The notes: generated from the sequence alone by a model not told the origin. A DNA stretch of 64,000 nt from Actinernus sp. WN-2022 (GCA_030867875.1 JAOWCC010001501.1:29284792-29348791), one strand, 5' to 3'. Counted from the first letter of the stretch, positions 45,780-58,382 are shown. Numbers and translations are program-made.

Positions 45780-47540
45780 TCAAAACTCCCACTCGCCGCC
45801 ATCTTGTAAATGTGGTCCACTGTTCACATGTCACATGGTTGGCGCAACGTGCGTGTCACGTGACCAGTCGAAAACTGATTTGTCGACGGCGCCAAATCTC
45901 GACACAAATAAAAAATAAAAATAAACCCAGGTCTGGCCCGAGTAAAAAGTCCGTACTTTTAATCACAAAATTTATAACTTATTGAAGTTCTTGCGATTTC
46001 CCCCCGTTTTTTTCAGCTATCGTGTCGCCTGTGCAAGAGGGTACACGAGATAATTTAACAGCCCACTCTACTCTCATTAAATATTACCTGGTGGCAGTGA
46101 GTTTCTTGCCCAAGGTAATACTAGCTTCGTAATTGTTGGCTGTCAATCAATCTTAACATTGATGTAATTTTGCACCTTGTTGTTATGTTCTAGTAGCACG
46201 TACACATTTAGCAGAGCTTTGCGTGTGCAAGTTGTGGAATTCCACGCAGACAGTGAATAAGCTCCTCCTTGAGCTTATGTCATTTTGTTTGTTTAGTCAT
46301 TAACTAGAGAGAACTTTTACCTTCTTGAATTCACTTGTTTCCGATTTTAACCTAGATATTTCTTCTTGGACAGTTATGTCTTTGTTACACTATAAAATGT
46401 AACCGTTTAAATATTTTAGGAAAGGACTGGTGATTAGAATAAGGGTTTTTAAATAAACAGCTGAACATGGAAAAAACATAGTCAAAATTATGGTAAGGGA
46501 ATCTTCAACTTCAGAGTTTATAATTAGTTCTTGTAGTCAAGTGTAGCTTTGTTTGCTCTGACGCGCCCAAATGTCGCGATTAACGAGCCATAAAAGTAGT
46601 AATTAGTATTTAGTTAAAGGGGTCGATATACATTAGCAGATATAATCTTCGCGGGAAATAAAATGAGTTGCCCCTTCTTTCGAGTATAATTAATCGAACA
46701 CCCATCAAAGTAGAGTAAACATAATGTCGTTCAACCTCATTAACTCTACGAAACGCTCGTTCTGTTTGCTCTTCTAAGGAAATAGATTAGTAGTTGGGGG
46801 CAATTGTAAAATCAATTATGGGATTACAAAAGTTATTAGTATATGCATTTGATATAGTCTATCTTTTAGCCGCTATGCATGGGTTCATATATATGTAGCA
46901 ACAAACACTATTATCAGATTTAATATGACACTATATAATTATGCCTTGATTTTCGTATGCAAAAGCCATTAGGAGTTGTTTAGATTCAATTAGCAAAAAG
47001 GCTTCGGAGGAAGTCATTAAAATATGGTGAGTTGACCTATGAAAACATAAGACCTCTTATCTTTGTTGTTTTTTGTGATAAACTAATTGATATCCTATTT
47101 ACAAGTACTTATGTACAGGCAACTTGTGTGAGCTTTGAGTAACGTGCATGCAATATCGAGTTTAGGTGACCATTTCACATGAACTTAAACTAGGCGGTCC
47201 TTGATTTAGCTAAGGCTAAAGCCCCGCCTCGTCCCACCAGGTACGGTGCGTACTTAATTGAATTGGACTTTGTTCTAAAGTCACCTTTTCCTAATATTTT
47301 CGGTTAAGACGGTAGAATGAGTATCAATGGTTAAGCAAATCCTATGTTAAGTTTCTTTGCAAACTTTGTCTGCTAAATATCTTTTATTCTTGTTTTGTCA
47401 ATCTTTTCACTGGTTACTCCCACTCACTAGTTGCCTTATATCAGAAAACATTAAGAGAGGATAGCCAATAGGAGCCAAGCTTTAGATTGATAGCTGTCTG
47501 TCCATAAGATTGACAAGAGCTAGCCGATAAAAGGCGAAGC
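45780..47540. other. no gene recognised
   Basis: About 1.7 kb with no supportable exon or repeat boundary. Confidence 0.35.
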
Positions 47541-47554
47541 CCAAATTGTAAGTC

Positions 47555-48000
47555 AGGAGTTGGCGCGGAGTTCTCCGCGAGTACGAATAAAGCGAAGTTC
47601 AATTCGGACCAAGTCTCGCCTGCTCACTTGAGTACGATCCCGGTCCCAAGGGAAGCCAGAAAGAAGGTTTTGGCCCCGAAACATCTTACTGTCTCAAAAC
47701 GAACATCGTTAAATTGCGTTAATTGCATAATTCTAAAATACTTAAAATTTATTTTAAGGTTCGTTTGGGCGTACGATTTTACGTTACGTCATGAAGCTGT
47801 ATATCTGATAGAACAGGTTTACAACTTGTTTTCCCAGCATAACTTGCAAGCTTTCACACGCGTGCATGCCTTTTACTACTTAAGCAGTAGCATTGTAAAA
47901 TTTACTCAGTTGGTTGGCGCGGAGCCTACCGCGCAGTACAAATAAAGAACGTCCAACTCATGTCTCGTCTACTCTCTCAGAGTACGATCCCGGTTCCTGC
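47555..48000. repeat. direct-repeat pair, LTR-like character
   Basis: GTTGGCGCGGAG..CCGCG..AGTAC(G/A)AATAAAG, then TCTCG and GAGTACGATCCCGGT occur at 47560-47645 and again at 47910-47995, about 350 bp apart. An AATAAA inside each copy hints at an R/U5-like region, but no coding retroelement sequence is attached. Confidence 0.35.
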
Positions 48001-48021
48001 GAGAGATCGCGAAACAAATAA

Positions 48022-48482
48022 AAAGTGCATATAAGCCCTAGCCAGTTAACTTTGATATCGATTGTACATAAAGTGGATAGTCCAACGGTAGAATATTTCT
48101 TGATTTGGGCGTTGCGTCTACGAGATAAAGGTTTATATTTCCAATATGCTAATGATGTGATGTCATTACCGACATTTGCTGAATTTCTTTGTGCTTGTGA
48201 ATTAAGCTATTTTCTAATTTAGAATATTGTTTTTGTAAAATCACTTGGATAAGCTTCGAATATAACTTAGAATTTAAAAATAGGTAATTTGTCTCTACCA
48301 GCATGCTTGTGTATAATAAGTGATGTCGGTGATGACATCACCTCATTAGCATATTCGAAATATATACCTTTATATCTCGTAGACGCAACACCCAAATCAA
48401 GGAATATTCTACCGTTGGACTATCCACTTCCAGTCATGTACAATCGATATCAAAGATAACTGGCTAGGGCTTATATGCGCTT
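48022..48482. mobile_element. foldback element, about 460 bp
   Basis: TAAGCCCTAGCCAGTTA, GATATCGATTGTACAT and GATAGTCCAACGGTAGAATA on the left are inverted at 48400-48482. The inner arms carry GGGCGTTGCGTCTACGAGAT and inverse. Confidence 0.85.
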
Positions 48483-48543
48483 TAAAGCTTTTTAGGTTGG
48501 TCATTTCTATGCCCTTAGAGAGTGTTTAAGTTATTAAACTTAC

Positions 48544-48664
48544 TGACTGATCCTGAACCAATGCTGGCGTTAGCATCCACGTCCAACGCGTCAAACACAT
48601 CCATATCAGTTTTACGGACAGAAATAACATTGTTCCTGCCACCGAAATTATCATTTGTAGTGGG
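48544..48664 (-). CDS. orphan exon candidate, acidic segment
   Basis: Acceptor TTTCTTTCAG and donor CA|GTAAGT bracket 121 nt. In phase 0 it reads PTTNDNFGGRNNVISVRKTD and MDVFDALDVDANASIGSGSV. The composition is acidic and low in hydrophobics. I do not recognise it, and I found no signal-peptide or partner exon. It may belong to a gene spanning the 36-50 kb minus strand. Confidence 0.3.
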
Positions 48665-49969
48665 CTGAAAGAAAACGTATTAAATATGAAAACCTCTCCC
48701 AGTGCTCTCTAACTTGCTCTTATGGGTGTTTTTTTGCTAAACAAATTAGCAAAAAAAAAAACACCCATAAGAGCCGCTAGCAGGCTAGAACAGGTTTCAA
48801 TTGACTGTTGTAAAACCAAAACCAAAAGCAATTACAACGAACCAATCACGAACTAAAGTGAATACCGATTGGTTTCACTGGCATGAGAAAGCAACCAATC
48901 AGGAGGAAAAGTAAATGCAATCGTGGTTTGATGGCGTGAAACCCAAACCATAACTACGATTGGTTTTACTCTGGAATTTGATTCGCTGACTGATTACAAA
49001 ACATTTTCACAGCCAATAGAAAAGCTAAGTAAACGCAAAACCAAAGCAATCACCGAAAACTTTCGACACTCAATTGAAACCTGCTCTAAGTAATGTCTAG
49101 TACTGTTCACGCAGTGCAAATTAAATATTCTATTGACTATACCAGGCATTACTAATTATAAGAAATGACAATAGTAACATAAATTTATGACATCAGTGAA
49201 TCAGTCATGATGAATAATCAACTGATTAGTCATTGAGTATTACCGTAATTAATTTAATTATCCCCATTCAAACGATTTCAACATCTTGGACGCACAGCTG
49301 TGGCGTTTGCCATTTCTTTTTATAACATAACCACGACAATTAAAGAGCAAATAATGTTTTGTTGGTGATGAAATATAAATTCTCAATACATGAAGCGCGC
49401 GAAAAAATCGCATAAATTAAGCTGAGCGCTGGAGCGACTGTTCCAGTGCAAAAACAAGTCATTGGTCTTGGTCTCAAGGAAAAGAGAAGATCTAGCCAGC
49501 TAAAAAGTTCTCGAACTGCAAGAAAACGACATTTATTCAGTTCCTTTTGTTGGAAGCAATTGCTTTGGTAAAGCAAAAATGAAGAAAAGGGTTCATTCGT
49601 CTGTTTAAAACTGAATAGCTTTCAGCGGAATTCAAAACGATCTGCACACCAGAGTCTGAGGTTTGGAATTCGTCGTTTTTCCTATGGATTGGAGTGAACT
49701 GTCAGCTGAATCTCCTGGTTCTGGCTTGTTGCTGTTGCCATGCATTTGTGCCAGTACGGGATATCCTTGAGACAAGTGAACTAAGTAAGTTTGTTTGTTG
49801 TTCTCTAAAATTGTAAGTTCAATTACTTTCACATCCAAAAGTGGCAATAAAATTCTCGTTGTAAAATGAATTCACTGAATCAGTGAATGTGGAGCTTATT
49901 CATTATTCTGTAGTTGGCATTAATATCAGTACACTAGAGAACGCTTTAATGAGGTTTATTCGTTTAATT

Positions 49970-51025
49970 CCACTATGTACACCTCTGGCTCTTCGGCGGT
50001 TTTCGACTCGACTGATATAATTATAAGTTTAGTTTCTACCAAATAAACCATTGGCATTGTGGTTTCTTTTAATTGGCTCATAAAACGAGTCTGGAATTTA
50101 ATAATCAAAAATGCTGTCCCGTTACCTCTAAATATCGAGATTGAACAGTTAGTCTTTTTTTGTCTGTCCTTTCTGAAGGTTTCAGGATCCAAAACTCAGT
50201 GCAAAAGCTCGTAAATGTTAGTCGTTCGTACAGATTTACAAGCCGTCTCAACCCTTCCTTTTCTGGTACGGTGGCTCGGAAAATAAATGAAGCTCAAAAT
50301 TTGCCAAGACGTACAGTCGCTGAACAAAATTTCCTGTTCACTTGGATTAGAGTTTTTCTCTTATTGTCCTGTAAAATTGTTTTCGTGGGAATAGAAAAGA
50401 AAATTGGTGCAATCGTGAACAAAATCCGACGTCAGCGTGCAACCCATGGGCAAATGGTCCACGGCTATTAGCCAATCAGAGCGCTAGGTTTATCGTGGTT
50501 ATGTTATAAAAATCGTTGTCAGAAAAATCGTTGTCAGAAAAATCGTCCTCATCGTTGCTCCCGACTGCAAGTCCTCTGTTATGTCTACTACACTATCAGG
50601 CCATTTGTTGAAACGACCATGAAATAATAACAATGCAACAACAAAATACCAGGCAAACAATACTTCCTAACAAGAGGTTCCTAATGATTGATGAATACAG
50701 GTATTGTTTTTGTGTGAGAAGTAATATCAAAAACTCGAGCTTTGCGCTTCACCAGGGGATGAAGTGGCCTCATGATGCTATCATCTGTTCTCGGTGTTTG
50801 GATCTCCTGGTGAAGCTATCGTTTATATATTACTTCAACATCAGTACAACATATGTTGAAACCAAGGTTGAAACCATTTGACATGGCCCGAAAACATTTC
50901 CGAGAACAAAAACAGTTGTTCTATTTGTAACGTAATTATTGTCAAAATAGTATTATAACATAACCACGATAAACCAAGTAATTATATCAGTCGAGTCGAA
51001 AACCGCCGAAGAGCCAGTAAAAGCT
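49970..51025. repeat. inverted repeat pair about 1 kb apart
   Basis: CTGGCTCTTCGGCGGTTTTC and GACTCGACTGATATAATTA at 49987-50027 are inverted at 50978-51020. GGTTTATCGTGGTTATGTTA at 50487 is inverted at 50950. This is an element with subterminal inverted repeats. The frames inside are not recognised. Confidence 0.6.
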
Positions 51026-51424
51026 TAGAAAAAGAGACTCGTTAGAAGAAAAACATTTTTGCTTCATTTTCATTTTTTTGCTCTTCCCGTTCACTCGTTT
51101 ATCGTCCGCGATATTGCGAGAAAGTGGAGCAAAATACGCATGCAAACAGAAATAAACAACTGAGGACAAAACAGTGCAGGCTCAGAAAAAGCAATGGAAC
51201 GGGTACGTAAGCATTTACACGATGCACAGGAACTGGAAACACTGGTACCGAACCCAGTTTTATCCGTTCCGTTTCGGGACCATAGGCGCCTATGGTCCCA
51301 GAACGGGTAAAATTGGCACGGGTAAAAGTAGGGTACGTATCGTTTACACGAATGAAATTATCCGAGCCGTTCTAGTTTTTCTCCGAGCCGTGCCATTTTT
51401 TTCCAGTCGTGTACACGAATACCG

Positions 51425-51548
51425 GTCGTTTCGATACCAGTCTCTTTCGATACCAGTCATTTCGATACCAACTTCAAGTCGTTTCGATACCAACTCCAAG
51501 TCACTTCGATACCAACTCCAAGTCACTTCGATACCAATTCCTAGTTAA
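51425..51548. repeat. tandem TTCGATACCA array, about 22-bp unit
   Basis: Five to six units of TTCGATACCAACTCCAAGTC with shorter leading units. Confidence 0.8.
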
Positions 51549-52135
51549 GGTTAAAGCAGAAGATCTAGTTCTTATAAAAGTTCTTACGTAGTTACGTTCA
51601 ATAGAGCATCTAAAACCAGAAAAATAAAACCGACCGACTTGATTTCCTTTTACTCCAAGTTTGCTCAGAACTTACAACGCCGGATTCATCACGCAACACT
51701 AAATACGGAGAGGTGAGTCACGGGGACGTTGAAATAAAAAGTAAATAAAAAGTAAATTGCATGGCTGCTTGGAGATACGGAATTTATGTTGTTGTGTTTA
51801 ACTTATAATTCACTTGTTTGCTTGATAGTAAGTGAGTTACCAAGCTAAACACTCGCAGATAAATTCCATATCTCTGTATATCCTCGAGTTCCTATTATTA
51901 CACAGAACCACATATTTTCTTCTTAAAGATTTATTATATACACTTTATATATTACACGGCCCTTTAGTCAAACAAAGCAACCATATGTAAACTGACGCAA
52001 GTACAACCTACAAGCCTGAAACATCGAAACTATAAATGCCGTGATGAAGTTTTAAAATCATTGTTGTTTATCCCACAACCACCAAACAAGCATGAAGTTA
52101 TTAAGTGTGTAAACACGTGTCCACCAAGGCCTCAC

Positions 52136-52522
52136 CTTAACTTTCTCACTTTCCATCACCTCAAAGCAAGTCTTTCTTTTGTTGTTCTTGGTTGGCTTGT
52201 GGTCAAACTGGTAGGTTTCACACAGAACTACGATGTTTTTTCCTCCTCTGAAAGGGTCCCTGAAGAGGGAAACTGGGTGGAGGTATACATCGCTGTTGCA
52301 TCCTTCGGCCTGACCGGTACTAGAGCCGTCGAAGTTCCAGATTGGAAGGTCTGTGGGTGAATCTGGTTCCTTGTCGAGAGTTTTCGTCTTACACCGGAGT
52401 CCTTCACCAGTTCCATCAATCCAGATGTATAGGGCTTGTACTTTTTCTCCTTGGTCTAGCTTGGCGTACTTATCCAGTACGGTCATACGATCAGTAGCAG
52501 TTCTTCTATCAGAAAGGGCCAT
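52136..52522 (-). CDS. glutamine synthetase, first coding exon
   Basis: 129 codons from MALSDRRTATDRMTVLDKYA to ESEKVK, ending at donor AAG|GTGAGG (intron begins at 52135). Glutamine synthetase (animal type II) makes glutamine from glutamate, ammonia and ATP in the cytosol. It shows QALYIWIDGTGEGLRCKTKT, LPIWNFDGSSTGQAEG with the DGSS signature, and DPFRGGKNIVVLCETY. This is the beta-Grasp N-terminal domain plus the linker into the catalytic barrel. Length and phase (387 nt, phase 0) are normal. The exons with the ATP/Glu site (GIEQEY, NGAG) were not found in the 52-40 kb stretch downstream. Either a long intron takes them out of the window or this is a partial copy. Confidence 0.9.
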
Positions 52523-53004
52523 GGCTGAATTATATCTCTAGTGAATCTGCGAGTGTGATTAATGAACTAATCGAGCGCTGTAAAAAAATAAAAACACAGA
52601 TAAAAATCACAAGTTCTCGAACACAAGTACCAGGCCTGAACACAGTTAGAATTGATAGTAACAAATTTCCAAAATCTAGGGCACCATTCTTACCTCATGT
52701 GAAATGCAGAGCGCCGTTCCGAACCCGGGTTTTATTTACATTGAGTGACGTTCTGATAGTTCGACAAGTTTCGACCAATCACCTCGCAGAGTTGACACCT
52801 AGCACGTGATGGCCATGTAGGGCAGTGCCAGCAGAGGGTTTCACAACACCCTGTCTTATAAACACTTTATCACTTTTCACATATTCTCTTTTTTTTTTCC
52901 TGTGCGATTTTATCTGGGCTTTTGTATTCTGCCGGTCACGCTGAAATCCTGTGTGTTATTTGGCTGATTACGCGTCAGTGAAAAGTTATTGGGTTGGAAT
53001 TGGT

Positions 53005-54070
53005 GTGTCAACCATCCCACGAGATTTAAATAACAAAGACGCGGCCGCCATGTTGGATGAACTAACAAGAGAAGTTAACAAGGAATCCTTTGTTAAAGGA
53101 ACCAAGATGGCGGCGATGACGTGCTGCAATCAGCAATCGATACTAGCACAGTAAAAGAGGTGTTTTCAGAGGGAATACAATAAACAAGCGAATATTACGA
53201 TAAGGGTGATAAAAACTGATATAACTGGAAATTCGGGTAACAATTTCCATATTCGATACGTATGGAAACTCATGCAAATACATATAGAATTCTAGGGCGA
53301 AGCCCGAGAATTTTTAGACTTGATAAAACACGTGCTGTGAGTGTTTTAAACGGCTTCAAAAACGCGTTAAGAATGCAATGAAAGAAAGACGCACATCTCA
53401 AGGGAATGGTTACTTAATGAACCATTGAAACTTTGTATTCACAACGCCATGCAATTACAAACATCTCAAGGGAATGACATGAATAAATTACCATACTATG
53501 TTGTTTGAAGCGGCGTTTCGCAATGCAAGAAGTACCTGCACTTGAAGGATTTGGTGTCGTGGTTTACCTCGATAAAGTTCAAGACTTGGAAAGCGATGTG
53601 ACTGACATGACGGCAGAATCATTAACCCAGTTTCCCCCTGGGACAGAATTCAAATCCCTCCGCGGGCCTTTTAGAATGATGAGATTTTATCAGGTATAAA
53701 GGAGCATGCACGTGACTGATTTGCTTCATCTGATTGGACAAAATGCTCATTAATTATTCATGAGTTTTTGAATTATGGTTAAACAATGAATGTGATTGGT
53801 ATATGCACGCCTTCGGGAGAGACGGTCATTAAGGCAGCTGGGCCTTGCAGGTTGTAGCGCTCCATCAACCGGAAATGATTTTCGATTATTGCCGTGATCT
53901 ACCAGTTTCGCTGAAAGTACTACTTCACATCCCGGCGCAATTGCTGGGGTGCATGTAAAGTCATCGCCGCCATCTTGGTTCCCTTTAACAAAAAGATTCC
54001 TCGTTAGTTTCTCTTGTTAGTTCATCCAATGGATGCCGCGTCTTGGTTATTTGAATCTCTTAGGACTTGT
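53005..54070. mobile_element. foldback element, about 1 kb
   Basis: The left arm with ATTTAAATAACAAAGACGCG, GGATGAACTAACAAGAGAA and AAGATGGCGGCGATGAC is inverted at 53965-54060. Related words occur at 42590-42660. It lies upstream of glutamine synthetase. Confidence 0.7.
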
Positions 54071-54449
54071 TGCACATCAGCAATTATGGTTGCCGAACTA
54101 GCGCGGACGGAACTTGAATGTTGTCCGAGAACTTGGCTATATATATCCAGAAATTAAAGATCTTGTGTTATTCAAATTCATGTTGAAATCGAATAAAGTT
54201 AGTCAGCGATATTCATGTAAAACCAGAAGCTGCACACAGCTTTAAAGGGTGCGTTTACCAATTTCGTCGCTTAACAGCGACGTTGCTATGAAGCAAATGG
54301 CGGGAAGAACTTACTTCCGGTTTAGTGAAAATTCGCAATTCGCTGGCTAGCAAGCTCCGGTTTTGTTTACATTTTGTAAAAAATACAATGAAGTTGTGTT
54401 TTGCTACTTCAACCCGGGTTGTGTTAAGACTTTCCATGCTTCAAGTTAA

Positions 54450-54773
54450 ATGCCGAAAAAGAGCGATAACACCGAGAAAGCCATTCTAGCTGCGGAGGGT
54501 CGCTGGACGAGGGAAAATTCGATGTTAGGGAATTCGGGTGTCAAGTGCAAACAAATTTTCTTTCGGATTTCGACTAAGAAAGTTTGGAGAAAGCTTGTTG
54601 ATAACGAGGAGAGCCAGAATGTACTTACAAGTGAGCAGCTAGACATGAGAGGAGTCTTCGAAGAGTTTAATTTTGAGCCACTTTCACAAGAAAGTAGCGA
54701 AGAAAAATGCAGTGCCTACGAAAGAGAAATCAACTCCTTTTTTACGGCGGTCGTCACGATACTAGGAACTTGA
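54450..54773 (+). CDS. 107-residue unknown protein in TTAA element
   Basis: MPKKSDNTEKAILAAEGRWT... is a charged, mostly helical-looking protein (KKVWRKLVDNEESQNVLTSE). No transmembrane segment, Cys pattern or known domain is present. A further plus-strand frame (54964-55179) and a minus frame (55486-55797) in the same element are weaker. It could be a first exon or an accessory protein of the element. Confidence 0.35.
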   Translation: MPKKSDNTEKAILAAEGRWTRENSMLGNSGVKCKQIFFRISTKKVWRKLVDNEESQNVLTSEQLDMRGVFEEFNFEPLSQESSEEKCSAYEREINSFFTAVVTILGT

Positions 54774-55284
54774 CTGGAAGTAATCGGTGAATAATGACCA
54801 AAACGTTTTCATATATTCTGAGACCAGAGTGTTCTGATACCCTGGACACTATTTCTAACTATAAAGAAGCAAAGACCGATACAACGTGAACGTAGATTGT
54901 TGTTCACGGTTGCTTACTTGAACAATTGTCAACTATTTCTAAGGCCGGAAATGTTTGTGAAAAATGCGGAAGTCAAACATAAATTCGGAAACGAATGATG
55001 GCAAGTTCCTAATAACTTACGATGATTGCAATTGGGTCCGAACCATTCCTTTAGGGCAAACAAAGCCTAAGGCCTACTTGCCGAATTTTTTTATTATTTC
55101 TTTTTTGATCAATGGAAGATATTCCTCTGGAATTGACATATTTAGCAGTGGTTTTGATTGCTATAGGACAGAAAGCTGAATCAGATTTTGATATAAGCTT
55201 ACCGTAAGTTGAATCAGGTTGTTTCTCCTCGACGCGACGTAAAGTATTAAAGTAAGTATTGGCTTTGCAGTTACTGAATTGGGG

Positions 55285-55465
55285 ACATCGGTCCTACGAT
55301 TTTTATACGTTCTTATCCGAGAAGACGTGAAGGTCTAACTGTTTACTGTATTATGTAAAGGCAACGCCTTCTACTTAGTTATTTAAAGCCCCTGAGTGTT
55401 GGTCCGGCCGGGGTTTGAACCCGCGACCTCCCGCTCGACGGACCGGCGCTTATTATAACCGGGCG
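55285..55465 (-). mobile_element. SINE, second copy (inverted)
   Basis: Read on the minus strand: GCGGGTTCAAACCCCGGCC (B box), ACCAACACTCAGGGGCTTTA, GAGTAGAAGGCG(T)TGCC-like body, the same family as 18034-18297. The A box is eroded. Confidence 0.75.
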
Positions 55466-56154
55466 ACGGTTAGACGTACGACTGATTATGGTGCAGATGG
55501 TTGCAAATAGACTTCTTTGTGTGAATAAACCACTGGAATTAGATGTCTGATAATGTAACTCTGTTTCAATTTCACTGATTTCATTTTCTTGTCCAATGAC
55601 TTTAGCTTTGCCCTCGCAAATTCCATGTATGTCAAGAAAATTGCTTTGTATCCAACCAAACGCGGCCGCGCCCCGTGGGCCCTGGTAACAAATTGTACTT
55701 CCGGTTTCACAAAAAATGAAAATGAGTTGGTGAAATAGAGAAAAGTCAATCCTTTTTCACACAAAAATTGTCCTGAAGTCGCATTGCACAGAGCCAAGCA
55801 TGGGTTTAGCGAAAAAATAAAAACACTGAAGTTATGACCTAACTGTTAAAATTCATGGGAAAAAAACTCTAAAACAATCAGTTTTCTGTATATCGTAAAA
55901 CGCATGCTACACCTTTTGTACCTAACCCAGACCAATGATATGCAAATATGAAAGCACTATCCCAAAGAAATCATGAAATGATTGAATTTTTCTGCCGAGA
56001 TGACGTCATTTGGTTACGTTATCAAAATATAAAGGTCCGTCTCCCAGGAGTTCTAGAGTGATTTATTAATTATTTTACTCAAATTGTTAGGGTTTTATGG
56101 TGTTTTAATATCTACTTAGTAACGGCCCAAAACAATTGGTAAATGCACCCTTAA

Positions 56155-56690
56155 ATCGGACCGGGCGTACAACAGTTCGGTTTTCCTAAAAGAACTTTGA
56201 TAATTTTTGAAGTTGAAACCTCGTTTGTTGAAGCTATTTGCATTTATGAATAATAGGTTCTATGTTGGCGGTTTCATCTTTGGCCGACTCTCTGATCTGA
56301 CTATGTATGCTACTAAGTATGTACAGTCGCAAATTTCGACTTTGTCAGTCCCATCACAGCGAACCTTGTAAACTCATCGGCGCAATTAGAGTTTTGTGAA
56401 CTTTCTTGTCTTGTCACGTGACTTGTCACCTGATTTGGATTTTGTCATATACAACTGATTTACCAGATATCTACACGACATATTTCAGTTGGCTCAAAAC
56501 GAGTAACTCAGAACCTCTCGAGACCTGTATTCTGATTGCACCCATAATACTAAACTTCTATTGTTTGTGTACTGCACTTTCTAAAGGTTCGGGTGTTTTC
56601 TATTGTTGGGTAGGCCAATATTGTCGCTCGTTTCGAGAAGTTCAACCCGACCCCTCAAAACGCGACAAAATTCCATACTGATAACATTCC
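56155..56690. other. no gene recognised
   Basis: Contains a 91-codon chance frame. No domain or splice evidence. Confidence 0.3.
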
Positions 56691-56694
56691 GCGG

Positions 56695-57085
56695 CCAGGC
56701 CCATCTTGCTGTAAGGTGATGGAACACGTAGTCCTCAGTCTTTTAAATAAACACCTTGCTAACAATATCATCATGAATTGTCAGCATGGCTTTAGGAAAC
56801 ATCTCTCGTGTACAACACAGCTAATATCAGCTATTCATGACTGGGCTACAGGGCTGCTACACAACCATAGTCAGGTTGACACAATCTTACTGGACTTTAG
56901 CAAGGCTTTCGATAAGGTGTCACACCGTAAGTTAGCTGCTAAGGTAGAGTATTATGCGGTATCAATGGGCACATGCTTGGTTGGATTAATGCTTTCCTCC
57001 ATGATCGTTCACAAACCGTTTCAGTAAACGGACATCTTTCTGGAGTCGCTAATGTTACTTCCGGTGTTCGTCAAAAGTAAACGAA
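56695..57085 (+). pseudogene. LINE reverse transcriptase fragment
   Basis: MEHVVLSLLNKHL..., CQHGFRKHLSCTTQLISAIH, TILLDFSKAFDKVSHRKLA. These are the fingers/palm segments around the first catalytic Asp (LLDFSKAFD). A frame slip near 57000 leads into SVNGHLSGVAN, after which similarity ends. The YxDD motif is missing, so it is a truncated, dead copy. Confidence 0.75.
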
Positions 57086-57089
57086 CGTC

Positions 57090-58195
57090 AATTATTTATA
57101 ACTAAGATCCCACTAAAACAAATGAACAACTCTCGCTTTGTGAAGAACGAAATCCAATATTTATTTCATAACCTAAAGTTATCAGTAGCCAGCCTAGTCC
57201 CAAGGGCGTTCTGGCTGGTAATATTTCTGATGGGTTAACGGGATCCCTGTGGTTTGTACTGGTTTGCGACGTCACGGCTCTTCAAGTCCCTGTGACGTGA
57301 CAAACCATAGGGGTCCATTAACCGGCTTGGCTGATCGGTAGCGACTCCAGAAGTAATATGTAAAACACGAAGTGCTGTTTTAGAAGCGATTTCTAAATAT
57401 AGTGAGAGAGGGGGTTGAAAACCGAGACACAGCCGAGTGTTTTTCAGCTATGAGTGTTTTACATGGCTTCTCAAACTCCACTTTAATGATAAAATTAGCT
57501 CTCTAAAAGTCTTGAAATGCGAGCTGTATTTGGAAACGATTTCTAAATACTCGTCATGGTCATGATTTCTATTGTATTCACCTCATGAATTATTAATGAG
57601 TATGAGAAATATACAGACACCGTAATAAATATTGGACCTTTGACATGTCGGTTATATCCCAGTTTAGCAAGTTTGCCGGGCAACCTCTCATATGTCGCCG
57701 CTTATTTACCTCAACACCGATAATCACCCTTTCTTGACGTAACTCTGATAACAGTTATTTCTCTATATTTCATCTTTTCATAGCTACTAGTTTCTCAATT
57801 CCAGATCGTGGTTGAACTTCATTCAGATCCTGAAATGTAATCCACAGTACAATGTGGGTGTAGTGATACAACACCAGGCATTTTAAGAGCCACTGAAAAA
57901 ATCCAGAACAGTTCTTACATATACACTGGAAGGACTGGACTTCTTCCATGGGAGGAAAATTTCTTGGGAGTTTCCAATAAACTTTTCAAGGTATTTCCAA
58001 CATATTTACATCCGTTGGAAATGTGAAAACCAAAATTCAAACTTCCAACAAACTTCCATCCCATAGAAGAGGTCCACTTTCTTGGCTCAATCCCGGTTTT
58101 TTGGATATGCATCGTTCTATTAATGATTAACCATTTAACAATTATTCACCGACACCGAGGTAAATAATTGCTTTAGTATATACCACACTGCAGGT
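57090..58195. other. no gene; small inverted repeat near 57.2-57.4 kb
   Basis: GGGTTAACGGGATCCCTGTG and TCACGTCACAGGG-like words are inverted across 57230-57330, otherwise unassigned. Confidence 0.35.
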
Positions 58196-58249
58196 GTCAA
58201 ATGGACAAAAACTCGCGCGAGTTGATCGCTGCTTCGCTTGGAGGTGAAT

Positions 58250-58382
58250 ATTTAGAGGTTATTGACCAAGCGTGAGGTCAAGATGGGGGGATATTGGTCG
58301 AGTTCATTTTTTTAAACGCAAACAATGAACGAGGCCAATATCCCCCCATCTTGACCGAACAAGCTTGGTCAATAAGGTTTTT
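58250..58382. repeat. short foldback
   Basis: TTATTGACCAAGC..GGTCAAGATGGGGGGATATT and its inverse at 58335-58378. Confidence 0.75.

Larger units (their letters stand above)
54246..56150. mobile_element. TTAA-flanked element, 1.9 kb, with a 107-codon ORF
   Basis: Ends (A)GGGTGCGTTTACCAATT and inverse of GGGTGCATTTACCAATT. TTAA lies at 54242-54245 and 56151-56154. It contains a SINE copy (55285-55465) and the 54450-54773 reading frame. No transposase core is seen. Confidence 0.7.

Noticed and set aside
49632..49847. Minus-strand ORF as an exon of a secreted protein
   Set aside because: Several acceptors are possible in different frames and no donor or partner exon could be fitted.
51174..51548. 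124-codon plus-strand ORF
   Set aside because: Its second half is the TTCGATACCA tandem array and the first half has no domain.
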